Assembly: GCA_963848375.1 (NCBI GenBank)
Contig: CAWKDK010000016.1
Coordinates: 248,001 to 312,000 of the forward strand
Direction of reading: 5' to 3'
Length of the DNA stretch: 64,000 bases
Source: JAJPJE01 sp963848375
GTDB taxonomy: Bacteria; Acidobacteriota; Terriglobia; Terriglobales; Acidobacteriaceae
Both the position numbers and the translations under genes were made by a program. Within the stretch, counting starts at the first letter, position 1. Every line of letters begins with the position of its first letter. This document shows positions 33,664 to 42,508 of this stretch, one piece after another. The notes beneath the pieces are model-generated. The model had not been told where the DNA came from, did not search any database, and was given only the letters and a program-made list of their open reading frames with translations.

Positions 33664-35733
33664 TCACCAGACCCGACAGGCTTTCGCGCTCACCATCGGC
33701 TGTCCCGCCTTGCACGAGAATGCTTTCTGGAACTCCGGCATGTTCACCACCACGCCGTTGATCCGGTACTTTCCGGGCGAATGCGGATCGGTCAATGTGT
33801 GCAAACGCTCGCTTTCCGGACGCTGATTCTCGCAAGCCCACTGAGCCAGTCCAATGAAGAAGCGCTGGTCTGGATTGAATCCCTCGATGTCGTGTAGCTG
33901 CTGATTCTTCGTCGCAGCTTTCCATGCAACATACGCCAGGATGGTGCCACCGAGATCGGCAATGTCTTCGCCCTGCGTCAGCTTGCTGTTGATCTTCAGA
34001 TCGTCGACAACCGTATATTGCCCATACTGATCCACCACGCACTGAGCACGCTTGGTGAATTCGTCCGCATCCTGCTTGGTCCACCAGTCTTTCAGATTGC
34101 CTTGCGCGTCGAACTGGCGTCCCTGGTCGTCGAAGCCGTGCGTGAGTTCGTGGCCGATGGTCGAACCGGTGTTGCCGTAGTTCGGCGCGTCATCCATCTT
34201 CGGATCGTATAGCGGCGGCTGCAACACTCCCGCGGGGAAGTTGATGTCGTTCATTTGCGGGTTGTAGTAGGCATTCACCGTGGGCGGTGTCATGCCCCAT
34301 TCCGCGCGATCGACTGGCTTGCCGATCTTCGCCAGCTGACGGTCCGATTCGAACACCGTCGCACGAGTTTCGTTTCCGAGGAAGTCATCCCGCTTGATTT
34401 CGACGGTACTGTAGTCGCGCCATTTGTCCGGATAGCCCACTTTGTTCACGATGGTGTGCAGCTTCTCGAGCGCGTTTTTCTTGGTCTCCGGCGACATCCA
34501 GGTCAGCTGCTCGATGTCCTGCTTCATCGCGTCTTCGATGTACTGCGTCATCTGCACGGTAGAGGCTTTCATCTCGGGCGTGAAAGCGCGACGGACGAAT
34601 TCCTGTCCGAGCGCCTCGCCCAGTTGCTCATCCACCAGGCTCACGCAGCGTTTCCAGCGCGGACGCAGCTGCTCTGCGCCACGCAATGTCTTGCCATAGA
34701 AAGCGAAATTCTCGTTCACGAATTTCGACGACAGGTAGGGAGCGTTCGCGTGCGCGATGTGCCAGCGCAGATAAGTCTTCCAGTCGTCCAGGCTGACCGT
34801 GTTGATTTCCTTTTCAACCTGCTTATAGAAGTCCGGTTCAGTGACGTTGAAGGTCTGCACATTCGGCAAGCCTTGCACGGTCAGAAAAGTGTTCCAGTCG
34901 AAGCTCGGCGTGAGCGCCTGCAACTTGGCCCGATCCATTTTGTGGAACAGCTTGTAGGGATCGCGCTTGTCGACAAGGGTTAGCGTGGCTTTCGCCAGAT
35001 CAGTTTCGATGGCCAGCACCTTTGCTGCTTCGGCCTTCGCAGTTGCTGGCGAGTCACCAAGAAGCTCGAACATGTTAGTGACGTGTGTGACGTACTTGTC
35101 GCGCTGCTCAACCGACTTCGGATCTGTCTTCAAGTAATAGTCGCGATCGGGAAGGCCGAGCCCGCCCGAGTCGGCGAAAGCGATGATCTCGTTGGAGTTC
35201 TCAAAATCCTGATTGGATCCGAAATTGAACAGCAAGCCTTCGGTGCGATTTTCAAGCTGCTGCTTCGCGAGCAGCGGCGCCAGGTCCTTCTTCGATTTCA
35301 TCGCGGCGATCGCATCCAACTGCGGCTTCAGAGGCGTGGCGCCCAACTTCTCGACTGCGGCTTCGTCCATGCACGCGGCAAAGTAGTCGCCGATCTTCTG
35401 CTGAGTCGGCGTACGGCCGCTGGTCTGCTTCGAGAGATCGTCGAGAATGCCCCAGAGGAACTGCTGATTGTCGTCGTATAGCTTGCCGTAGACGCTCCAC
35501 GACGACTGGTCCGCGGGAATCGGATTCTTCTTCTGCCAGCCACCACAGGAATAGGTGTAGAAGTCCACGCAGGGATCGACCGACTTATCCATGTCGTTCA
35601 AGTCGAGGCTGGGGGAATAGGGCAGCGCCTGCAACGGTTTATCGGGCGCGGCGGCAGGAGCAGATTTCGCGGGTGCAGTTTGTGCAGCAGCAGAAAGACA
35701 GGTGGCGAATACCACAATCAGTAGCTTGCGCAT
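33664..35733 (-). CDS. M13 family zinc endopeptidase (neprilysin-like), secreted
   Basis: About 689 aa from the ATG at 35733, chosen because a GGAG site precedes it and it begins with a proper signal peptide (MRKLLIVVFATCLSAAAQ). It has PSLDLNDMDKSVDPCVDFYTYSCGGW at the mature N-terminus, the zinc motif GHELTHGFDDQGRQFD, the third ligand in GEDIADLGG (usually ENIADLGG), and the C-terminal CRVW signature. All catalytic elements are present, so it is likely an active extracellular peptidase for small peptides. It stands alone with its own terminator. Confidence 0.93.
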   Translation of the reverse strand: MRKLLIVVFATCLSAAAQTAPAKSAPAAAPDKPLQALPYSPSLDLNDMDKSVDPCVDFYTYSCGGWQKKNPIPADQSSWSVYGKLYDDNQQFLWGILDDLSKQTSGRTPTQQKIGDYFAACMDEAAVEKLGATPLKPQLDAIAAMKSKKDLAPLLAKQQLENRTEGLLFNFGSNQDFENSNEIIAFADSGGLGLPDRDYYLKTDPKSVEQRDKYVTHVTNMFELLGDSPATAKAEAAKVLAIETDLAKATLTLVDKRDPYKLFHKMDRAKLQALTPSFDWNTFLTVQGLPNVQTFNVTEPDFYKQVEKEINTVSLDDWKTYLRWHIAHANAPYLSSKFVNENFAFYGKTLRGAEQLRPRWKRCVSLVDEQLGEALGQEFVRRAFTPEMKASTVQMTQYIEDAMKQDIEQLTWMSPETKKNALEKLHTIVNKVGYPDKWRDYSTVEIKRDDFLGNETRATVFESDRQLAKIGKPVDRAEWGMTPPTVNAYYNPQMNDINFPAGVLQPPLYDPKMDDAPNYGNTGSTIGHELTHGFDDQGRQFDAQGNLKDWWTKQDADEFTKRAQCVVDQYGQYTVVDDLKINSKLTQGEDIADLGGTILAYVAWKAATKNQQLHDIEGFNPDQRFFIGLAQWACENQRPESERLHTLTDPHSPGKYRINGVVVNMPEFQKAFSCKAGQPMVSAKACRVW

Positions 35734-35926
35734 CAGTAAGTCTCCGGAACGAAGCTGGAAGTGTAGCGGGAACAGGGCATGTTGAGCAAAGGGGTTGGGA
35801 CAAACTGCGCTTGAGATAGGTTCCATTCAAAGAACCGCTAGTCAGCCGACCGCTCCCTAGGGCATAATTGATCGTGCACCCCTACTACCTGCACGATCCC
35901 AAAAAAAATAAAGAGCTGAGGGCAAG

Positions 35927-37609
35927 ATGTCGGCAAAGTTCATCTTCGTGACCGGTGGTGTTGTGTCTTCTCTGGGTAAAGGTCTGGCGGCGGCTTCCAT
36001 CGGCTGCCTGCTGGAAAGCCGTGGCCTGAAGGTCAACATGCAGAAGTTTGACCCATATCTGAACGTCGATCCGGGCACCATGTCCCCGTTTCAGCACGGC
36101 GAAGTCTTCGTCACCGACGACGGCGCTGAAACCGACCTCGACCTCGGTCATTACGAGCGCTTCACCCACGCCAAACTGACTCGCGACAATAACTGGACTA
36201 CCGGCCGCATCTACGAGCAGATCATCACCAAGGAGCGCCGCGGCGACTATCTCGGCAAGACCGTGCAGGTGATTCCGCACGTGACCAACGAGATCAAGGC
36301 CGCCATGAAGAAGATATCGACCGAGGTCGACGTGGTGCTGGTCGAGATCGGCGGCACCGTCGGCGACATCGAGTCGCTGCCGTTCATCGAAGCCATCCGC
36401 CAGATGCGCCAGGAACTTGGCCGCGAGAACACGCTCTTCGTTCATGTGACGCTGGTGCCGTTTATCGCCGCCGCTGGCGAACTGAAGACGAAGCCGACAC
36501 AGCACTCAGTGAAAGAGTTGCTGAGCGTCGGGATTCAACCTGACATTCTGCTTTGCCGCACCGACCGCTTCCTGGCGAAGGATCTAAAGTCGAAGATTGC
36601 GCTCTTCTGCAACGTGGAAGAAGAGGCGGTGATTACCGCGAAAGATGTCGGATCGATCTACGAGTGCCCGTTGATGTTCGCCAACGAAGGCGTGGACGAT
36701 CTGGTGATGAAGTACCTGCACCTGCAGGCCAAAGATCGCAATGTTCAGAACTGGGAAGATCTGGTGCACCGCGTCTACAACCCTAAAGATGAGGTTGTGA
36801 TCGGGATCGTCGGCAAGTATGTCGAGTATGAGGACTCGTACAAGTCGCTGAAGGAAGCGCTGGTACACGGCGCGCTCTCGCAGAATCTGAAGCTCAATCT
36901 GCAGTGGATTGAAGCCGAGGGCCTCGAGACCAAAGACAAGGCCGACAAGTCCTACGAAGCACAACTCGAAGGCTACGACGGCATTCTCGTTCCCGGCGGA
37001 TTCGGGAAGCGCGGCATCGCGGGCATGCTGAATGGGATCCGTTACGCGCGCGAGCATGGGGTTCCGTACTTCGGCATCTGCCTGGGCATGCAGACGGCTT
37101 GCATCGAATACGCTCGCAATGTTTGCGGACTGGACGACGCGAATTCGAGTGAGTTCGATCCGGCAACGCCGCATCGCGTGATCTACAAGCTTCGCGAATT
37201 GCGTGGTGTGGAAGAACTCGGCGGCACGATGCGTCTGGGCGCGTGGCCCTGCAAGATCGAATCGAACACGCTGGCCGCGAAGGCCTACGGTTCCGTCGAG
37301 ATCAGCGAGCGTCACCGACATCGTTATGAGTTCAATCGCGAATACGAAGAGACGCTGACTGCCGCTGGCTTGCGGATTACCGGCTCGTCGCCCGATGGAA
37401 CTTATGTCGAGATCGTCGAGATTCCCGGTCACCCATACTTCCTCGGATGCCAGTTCCATCCTGAGTTCAAGTCGAAGCCGCTCGAGCCGCATCCGCTGTT
37501 TACGGCGTTCATCAAGGCGAGCTATCAGAATCGCCTGAAGCGCCAGACAGAACACGAGAAGGAAGAAGTCGAGATGTTCCTGCGGTCGGAGAAGGTGGGG
37601 AAGGCGTAA
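35927..37609 (+). CDS. pyrG: CTP synthase
   Basis: The 560-aa enzyme makes CTP from UTP with glutamine. The N-terminal synthetase domain starts FIFVTGGVVSSLGKGLAAAS (nucleotide-binding loop) and includes KFDPYLNVDPGTMSPFQHGE and the EIGGTVGDIES motif. The glutaminase domain has GILVPGGFGKRG, the nucleophile in GICLGMQ, and the His-Glu pair in CQFHPEF. The extra ~15 residues at the C-terminus are charged. It is followed 75 bases later by kdsA on the same strand. Confidence 0.97.
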   Translation: MSAKFIFVTGGVVSSLGKGLAAASIGCLLESRGLKVNMQKFDPYLNVDPGTMSPFQHGEVFVTDDGAETDLDLGHYERFTHAKLTRDNNWTTGRIYEQIITKERRGDYLGKTVQVIPHVTNEIKAAMKKISTEVDVVLVEIGGTVGDIESLPFIEAIRQMRQELGRENTLFVHVTLVPFIAAAGELKTKPTQHSVKELLSVGIQPDILLCRTDRFLAKDLKSKIALFCNVEEEAVITAKDVGSIYECPLMFANEGVDDLVMKYLHLQAKDRNVQNWEDLVHRVYNPKDEVVIGIVGKYVEYEDSYKSLKEALVHGALSQNLKLNLQWIEAEGLETKDKADKSYEAQLEGYDGILVPGGFGKRGIAGMLNGIRYAREHGVPYFGICLGMQTACIEYARNVCGLDDANSSEFDPATPHRVIYKLRELRGVEELGGTMRLGAWPCKIESNTLAAKAYGSVEISERHRHRYEFNREYEETLTAAGLRITGSSPDGTYVEIVEIPGHPYFLGCQFHPEFKSKPLEPHPLFTAFIKASYQNRLKRQTEHEKEEVEMFLRSEKVGKA

Positions 37610-37610
37610 A

Positions 37611-37692
37611 GACGTTTCGCGTTTCATGTTTCACGTTTCACGAATGTGGAACGGACATCCAACGCGAAACGAGAAGCTCGAAACGTGAAACT
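37611..37692. repeat. GTTTCAC/GTGAAAC spacer repeats
   Basis: Between pyrG and kdsA: TTTCGCGTTTCATGTTTCAC then CGTTTCACG, and after about 25 bases the complementary ACGCGAAACGAGAAGC and CGAAACGTGAAAC. The two blocks can pair to a long imperfect hairpin. The same GTGAAACGTGAAACG unit occurs at 219-232. The proposed kdsA start codon falls inside this repeat. Confidence 0.6.
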
Positions 37693-38539
37693 GTCTTTCC
37701 AAGTCGGCAATGTTGAGATCGGCGGCGGTCAGCTGTTCCTGATCGCCGGTCCCTGCGTCATTGAGAGCGAAGAGCACGCGCTCAAGATGGCGGAGTGCAT
37801 CAATGGTGTTGCGCGCGCGCTGAAAGTCCCGTACATCTTCAAGGCTTCATACGATAAGGCGAACCGCACGTCGATCCAAAGCTTTCGCGGCCTCGGGATT
37901 AGCGAGGGATTGCGAATCCTGCGCAAGGTCGCCGACACCGTGCATGTTCCGGTGCTCACCGACGTTCATGAAGCCGTCGACGTCCAGCGCGTTGCGGAAG
38001 TCGCCGATGTCCTCCAGATTCCTGCGTTTCTCTGCCGCCAGACTGATCTGCTCATCGCCGCTGGAAAGTCCGGTCGCGCCGTGAACATCAAGAAGGGCCA
38101 GTTTGTTTCGCCTTGGGACATGCGTCATGCTGTTGCCAAGGTTCGCGAGACGGGCAACGACAAGGTCTTCCTCACTGAGCGCGGAGCTTCTTTCGGATAC
38201 AACAATCTCGTCGTCGACATGCGTTCGTTGCCCATCATGCGCGAGTTCGCGCCGGTGGTCTTCGATGCGACTCATTCGGTGCAGATGCCTTCAGCTGCGG
38301 GCGCGGACGGAGTCGCCGTCTCAGGCGGCCAACCGCAATTCATTCCGATGTTGTCGCGGTCGGCAGTTGCGGCGGGCGTCGACGGCGTGTTCATGGAAGT
38401 GCACGACAATCCCGCGCAGGCCAAGTCCGACGGGGCAAACGCTCTCGATCTGAAACTGCTCCGCGGCGTTCTGCAGCAGTTGTTGGCCGTCGATAAAGCG
38501 GTGCGCGAACAGCCCACGCCACAAGAGACCGTCAACTAA
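37685..38539 (+). CDS. kdsA: 3-deoxy-8-phosphooctulonate synthase
   Basis: About 284 aa from a GTG at 37685; an upstream GTG at 37646 would add 13 residues encoded by repeat DNA. The enzyme joins phosphoenolpyruvate and arabinose-5-phosphate to Kdo-8-phosphate. Signature segments are LIAGPCVIES, FKASYDKANRTS, LTDVHE, QIPAFLCRQTDLL, NIKKGQF, FDATHSVQMP and FMEVHDNP. The Cys in PCVIE and other residues typical of metal-dependent forms are partly present, but the class was not determined. It starts a Kdo cluster with kdsD downstream. Confidence 0.95.
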   Translation: MKLSFQVGNVEIGGGQLFLIAGPCVIESEEHALKMAECINGVARALKVPYIFKASYDKANRTSIQSFRGLGISEGLRILRKVADTVHVPVLTDVHEAVDVQRVAEVADVLQIPAFLCRQTDLLIAAGKSGRAVNIKKGQFVSPWDMRHAVAKVRETGNDKVFLTERGASFGYNNLVVDMRSLPIMREFAPVVFDATHSVQMPSAAGADGVAVSGGQPQFIPMLSRSAVAAGVDGVFMEVHDNPAQAKSDGANALDLKLLRGVLQQLLAVDKAVREQPTPQETVN

Positions 38540-38558
38540 CGCGGGAACGTATTCGCAT

Positions 38559-38999
38559 CTAGTGAACTGAAACTGGGAACGGAGCGCCGTTCTCAGAAGG
38601 CATATTTGGCAGTGCTCCTTCTTCGCGATCGGCGCTGTTTCGTCGCCAGAATTCTTCCAGGTCGACGCGAGTTCGCAGCAAAGCCCTCTTCAGGATTCTT
38701 GCCCGTAAGTCCTTCCCGCTCGGACGCCGCAACAACAGCTTGTCTTCTTCCACTCGGACTTCGACATCGCCCTGCTCGGTGAACTCTGCTGGAACGAACT
38801 GATTCCATGGCAGCGTCGCGCATTGTTGCGCGACGAAGACCAGGTTTTCCACCAGAACGGTCAGCGTCACGCAATTCTTGCCTTCACCTTGCGAAGGTCG
38901 GGCGTGAACGAGGATTCCTGTCCGGTATTGATCGGTGATGGCCGAAGCCGGCAACGCAGTCAAAGCCACGAACGCGATGAGCGTGAGGCGCAACTTCAT
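38559..38999 (-). CDS. Small secreted hypothetical protein
   Basis: The 146-aa product has a signal peptide (MKLRLTLIAFVALTALPASA) and two cysteines (NCVTLTVLVENLVFVAQQC) that may form a disulfide. The C-terminal half is charged (VRVEEDKLLLRRPSGKDLRARILKRALL). A GGAG site precedes the ATG. I do not recognise the family. It lies between kdsA and kdsD on the opposite strand. Confidence 0.6.
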   Translation of the reverse strand: MKLRLTLIAFVALTALPASAITDQYRTGILVHARPSQGEGKNCVTLTVLVENLVFVAQQCATLPWNQFVPAEFTEQGDVEVRVEEDKLLLRRPSGKDLRARILKRALLRTRVDLEEFWRRNSADREEGALPNMPSENGAPFPVSVH

Positions 39000-39114
39000 G
39001 GGAGAACTCCGCGAATCAGCACATCTGGCCTATCGGCAATTCGTCGATGAGGCTTCACCTGTGAATCTCTCTTGCTAACGCTGGAACGCGCACATTTGAT
39101 AGCATCGTGACTTC

Positions 39115-40109
39115 GTGAACCGCATAGGCGCTAATGTTGTTCGAGTTGAGGCAGAAGCTCTCCGTGAGCTTGCGGACCGCATTGCTGGTCCGATGGCGCA
39201 GGCCTTTTCGGCAAGCCGTCGAACTGTTGTATTGCTGCTGCAGCGCGCGCGTCGTCGTCACCGGAATGGGCAAGAGCGGACTGGTCGCGCGCAAGATCGC
39301 AGCGACTCTCAGTTCTACGGGAACGCCGTCGCTGTTTCTGCATCCGGCAGAAGCAATTCACGGCGATCTCGGCATGATCGCGCGCGGCGACGTGGTGATC
39401 GCACTTTCTTACAGTGGCGAGACCGAAGAACTGCTTACGCTGTTGCCGACGATCAAGCGGCTGGAAGTGAAGCTGATCGCGATGACAGGCGATCCCGTGT
39501 TTTCCGGCAACGGCCGTAAGCTTTCCACGCTGGCGCAAGCTGCTGACGTCGTGCTCGACTGCTCGGTGGCGAAAGAGGCTTGCACGCTCGGACTCGCGCC
39601 GACTGCGTCCACGACGACAATGCTGGCGCTCGGCGATGCGCTGGCGATGGCGCTGGCCGAACGGCGCGGCTTCAAGGAAGAAGACTTTGCCAGTCTTCAT
39701 CCTGGCGGAAAGCTCGGCAAGAAGTTGGCGCGCGTCGAATCGCTGATGCATTCAGGCGACGCAGTTCCGCGCGTCGTCGGCGAACACGCACATGAACGAT
39801 GTGATCTACGAGATGTCGCGCAAAGGGCTCGGTGTTACGGCTGTTGTCGAAGGCGACAAGCTGCTCGGCATCATCAGCGACGGCGATTTGCGGCGCTTGC
39901 TCGAACGCCGCGGCAAAGAAGTGATGGACTTGACTGCCGGCGAATGCATGACCCGGCAGCCGAAGACGATTCGCTCCGGTGAATTTGCTACTGCTGCCTT
40001 GAACATCATGGAGCAGAAGCGAATTACGTCGCTGGTTGTTCTTGATGGTGAGGACCGCGTTGCCGGAATCGTGCACCTGCACGATTTGTGGGAAACGGAA
40101 ATGATCTAG
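39115..40109 (+). CDS. kdsD: Arabinose-5-phosphate isomerase (KdsD/KpsF), two frameshifts
   Basis: The repaired enzyme is about 330 aa: it interconverts ribulose-5-phosphate and arabinose-5-phosphate for Kdo. The GTG at 39115 gives VVRVEAEALRELADRIAGPMAQAFS. Removing one G near 39210 joins this to QAVELLYCCCSARVVVTGMGKSGLVARKIAATL. The SIS domain continues with HPAEAIHGDLGM, SYSGETEELL and SLHPGGKLGKKL. Removing one G near 39780 joins to THMNDVIYEMSRKGLG and the two CBS domains (LGIISDGDLRRLL, VAGIVHLHDLWE). Sequence error is more likely than loss because the rest is intact and Kdo is normally essential. Confidence 0.88.
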
Positions 40110-40139
40110 TTGTCAGTTGCTAGTTGTTAGTTGTCAGAA
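40108..40139 (+). repeat. GTTAGTTGTCAG-type spacer repeat
   Basis: Directly after the kdsD stop: reiterated AGTTGTCAGTTGC / TAGTTGTTAGTTGTCAG units with a 7-base period. A near copy lies at 41389-41418 and its complement opens repeat copy A at position 1. Confidence 0.6.
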
Positions 40140-40148
40140 AAAGAGCTT

Positions 40149-40367
40149 TCACGCTGCCCGCTGCGCCAGCTGCTCCAGGATCTGTTTTCCTAGTTTTTGA
40201 ACTTCGCCGAAGTGCGTCTGGTAATCGAGAAAAAGTCGATTCAGTTCGAGAGATTCTTCGGGCTTTAAGTGTGCGCGCAGCAGCATGTCGCGTACATGCA
40301 CCGGATTCGGAAGCACAGCTTCTTCGCGCATTTCTTCGAGCGCAGTCGTCGGATCGTAGTGATACAT
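40149..40367 (-). CDS. Small hypothetical protein
   Basis: The 72-aa ORF has a good ribosome site (CAGGAG, 6 bases before ATG). The product is hydrophilic and helical (HYDPTTALEEMREEAVLPNP, then LKPEESLELNRLFLDYQ), with no signal peptide or cysteines. I do not recognise the family. It lies 64 bases after the TetR gene on the same strand, so the two may be co-transcribed. Confidence 0.5.
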   Translation of the reverse strand: MYHYDPTTALEEMREEAVLPNPVHVRDMLLRAHLKPEESLELNRLFLDYQTHFGEVQKLGKQILEQLAQRAA

Positions 40368-40431
40368 GTTCAGCTCCTGTTTCTTCTAGCGTCTCATGCG
40401 CGCAATGCGATTGCAAAACAACGTTTCGCGT

Positions 40432-41079
40432 TTACGCTTTTAGCTTCACGTCCAAATACCGGCAGGCGGCCAGCGCCAATTCGGAAGCGACCCGGGTGGA
40501 GTCGGCGTTCGTCATCTTCGGACAAGCAAAGAGCACCATTTCGCGGATGGTTGCGACCATCATGGTGATGGTGAGTTGGGCTGCCGTTTCAGGATCGGGA
40601 TGTCCGATCTGATCGCGGCGTGAAAGCAGAATCCCAACTACGAGTTCGAAGGTGCGGCGTCCGGCGCGTTCGATTTTTTGTCGAACCTTGGGATCGGCCT
40701 GCTCGCGAGTGTAAAAGAAGGTTGCGCGCATCAATCCCGCGTCCTGCAGGTACGAACTCATCATGCCGTGCGCCATTCCATTCACGATGTCGGCTAGAGC
40801 AGCGTCCGGTGGAATCTGGTCGGCCATGTGGCTCAAGAATTCGTGCTTGTCGAGAAAGTACTGGAGGCAAATGTCGCGGAGCAGAGCGTCTTTATCGGAG
40901 AAGCGCCGATAGACGCTTCCTACAGAAAGTCCGGCACGCTCGGCAATGCGAGGGATGGTAGCGGCTTCCAGTCCGTCTTCGTTCAAGATTTCCCGTGCCG
41001 CATCGATGAGCCGGCGCATCGATTGCTGGCTGCGCGCTTGCTTGGGCGCATGGATGTCGGCAGAAGTGGTAGGAGCCAT
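40432..41079 (-). CDS. TetR family transcriptional regulator
   Basis: About 215 aa from the ATG at 41079; an upstream in-frame ATG at 41136 would lie within the putative operator. The N-terminal helix-turn-helix is clear: RLIDAAREILNEDGLEAATI, then IAERAGLSVGSVYRRFSDKDALL. The C-terminal ligand domain is unspecific. The strongly palindromic site at 41120-41143, just upstream of its start, is likely its own operator. Possible targets are this gene and the small gene downstream of it; no pump or enzyme gene is adjacent. Confidence 0.88.
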   Translation of the reverse strand: MAPTTSADIHAPKQARSQQSMRRLIDAAREILNEDGLEAATIPRIAERAGLSVGSVYRRFSDKDALLRDICLQYFLDKHEFLSHMADQIPPDAALADIVNGMAHGMMSSYLQDAGLMRATFFYTREQADPKVRQKIERAGRRTFELVVGILLSRRDQIGHPDPETAAQLTITMMVATIREMVLFACPKMTNADSTRVASELALAACRYLDVKLKA

Positions 41080-41119
41080 TCTTTCGGACTGGACCTGCGG
41101 ATATTCTAGCTTGGCCAAA

Positions 41120-41143
41120 TGTAAATGTGAATTCACGTTTACA
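41120..41143. promoter_or_regulatory. Candidate TetR operator (24-bp inverted repeat)
   Basis: Left half TGTAAATGTGAA and right half TTCACGTTTACA are complementary except for one pair, with GAATTC at the centre. It sits 41 bases upstream of the TetR start codon. The size and symmetry fit TetR-family operators. Confidence 0.7.
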
Positions 41144-41184
41144 GTAGCGCGCTGATTCTGGGGGAGCTAGCGAATTCGTTTTAC

Positions 41185-41422
41185 GTTTTCTGTTTCGATC
41201 CCACACATCCAAGAGCAGGATGTGTGGGGCACCCGACTTCATTTCTGTTCCCGAAATGGGAGGTCCCATGGGGTACCCCCTCCCCCCTCGTCCCGCATTC
41301 TAAAGGACTTACAGGCATGGGATGAGGTTCGTCCCGGCAAACAAAGGACTTAGTCCCATCGTCCCGCAAAACAAAGGACTTAACGGCAGTTGTTAGTTGC
41401 TAGCTGTCAGTTGTCAGAAAAA
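41185..41422 (-). repeat. Dispersed non-coding repeat, copy B (inverted relative to copy A)
   Basis: Reverse complement of the element at 1..232, with the same order of units. Its terminal hairpin is perfect here: CCCACACATCC (41200-41210) with GGATGTGTGGG (41218-41228) and a 7-base loop, followed by GCACCC. The other end is the degenerate GTTAGTTGCTAGCTGTCAG tract. Confidence 0.85.
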
Positions 41423-41457
41423 GCAAGAACCAAAATCTCCCGAACGACAGCGCATAT

Positions 41458-41530
41458 CTCTATTGTGACAAATTCGAGGGGACTTACTGGACACTTTCGC
41501 AAAGTTTATTTCTGGCGTGAAATGAGTCGT
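41458..41530 (+). repeat. Short dispersed repeat, copy 2
   Basis: Ungapped match to 15298..15370 (about 86 percent over the best 65 bases). It includes an ACTTTCGCAAAGT dyad (41492-41504) that is partly lost in copy 1. It lies about 35 bases after repeat copy B. Confidence 0.8.
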
Positions 41531-41836
41531 TTGGCGAGATTTCGGAGATTCTGGGGTCTTGACAGGATTTTTCGCGGGCGAGGGCGCCCGCGCCACAGAT
41601 GCGGTGGGAATCCAGGTTGACGACGTGGTGAATGGTCAGAAGGTTCCTCGGCCTAGCCTCCGATAAGTGCTCAACCGCTGACAATCTCGTTTGCCGATAC
41701 CTGGTGGTGACGCTCGTTCACGACCGTTCCGTCCATTTGGACAATACCCATTGACATTGGGCAACTAGACGTCGGTAACGCTTACTTCCCGGAGAATCAG
41801 GCTATGCTTGGGCGGTTGGACGAAGGAGGCTGCTTT

Positions 41837-42508
41837 ATGGCAATCGCCATTACTCGTCGGGCGTACCGGGATGTTTTAACTCCGGTCTTCGTCCTTGTTT
41901 TCAGCGTTGGGGCATTCGCACAATCCAGACCGGTTGCAGCCCGGAATTCGGCTCCTTCAGCAGCACGCGACCTGAATTCAACATTGGGTGAGTTGATGCG
42001 CGTGGCCCCTGCAACAAACCAGGACCTGGGCGTCTTGCAGCAGCAACAGGGCGCGAGACTCCACCGGGTCACATTCTGGCGCGGAGACAAAGCCCATAAT
42101 GCCGAGACGGCGGAAGCGTTGCGCCGCAACCTCCAGTTTGCAGTGCCCAATTTGATTCACGATGCGCAAGCCTCTGGTGGAAGCATTTCGACGACTTTTA
42201 AGCTCTATAGGGATCTAACTGTGCTCTGCGAGTCCCTGGATTCGCTGTTCCCGCCCGGTTCGCACGAAACCAAAACTGAGTTGATAGCCTTGAGCAACGA
42301 TCTCTCGGACATGAATCGGCTGAGGGAAGACTTGTATCTCAATATTCAGCAGACTGCTGCTTCGATCGAGAGTAAAAGTCAGCGGCTATCGTCTTCGGCT
42401 GGCCGAGCTCCGAAGAGAATTATTGTTGACGACAATGTCCCGGAAAAGCCCTCGCCCAAGAAACGCCACGTGCCTTCGCCGGACAGCCATTCAGTGACTC
42501 CTGAATAG
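41837..42508 (+). CDS. Secreted hypothetical protein
   Basis: About 223 aa from the ATG at 41837, which follows GAAGGAGG by seven bases. It has a signal peptide (RAYRDVLTPVFVLVFSVGAFAQ) and a helical mature part with segments such as LGVLQQQQGARLHRVTFWRG and LREDLYLNIQQTAASIESK. The tail is basic and Pro/Ser-rich (KPSPKKRHVPSPDSHSV). I do not recognise the family. It converges on the DUF1254 gene. Confidence 0.65.
   Translation: MAIAITRRAYRDVLTPVFVLVFSVGAFAQSRPVAARNSAPSAARDLNSTLGELMRVAPATNQDLGVLQQQQGARLHRVTFWRGDKAHNAETAEALRRNLQFAVPNLIHDAQASGGSISTTFKLYRDLTVLCESLDSLFPPGSHETKTELIALSNDLSDMNRLREDLYLNIQQTAASIESKSQRLSSSAGRAPKRIIVDDNVPEKPSPKKRHVPSPDSHSVTPE

Larger units (their letters stand above)
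41144..41836. other. 693-base repeat-rich spacer without a convincing gene
   Basis: Contents in order: repeat copy B (about 41185-41422), the short dispersed repeat copy 2 (41458-41530), a GC-rich GGGCGAGGGCGCCCGCGCC palindrome (41576-41594), and the upstream region of the gene at 41837. That region has a TTGACA box (41751-41756) within a CCCATTGACATTGGG partial dyad, but no good -10 at the right spacing. No protein-like ORF is visible. Confidence 0.65.

Noticed and set aside
37646..37684. Upstream GTG start of kdsA adding 13 residues.
   Set aside because: These codons are made of GTTTCAC/GAAACG spacer repeats; homology to KdsA begins right after the GTG at 37685.
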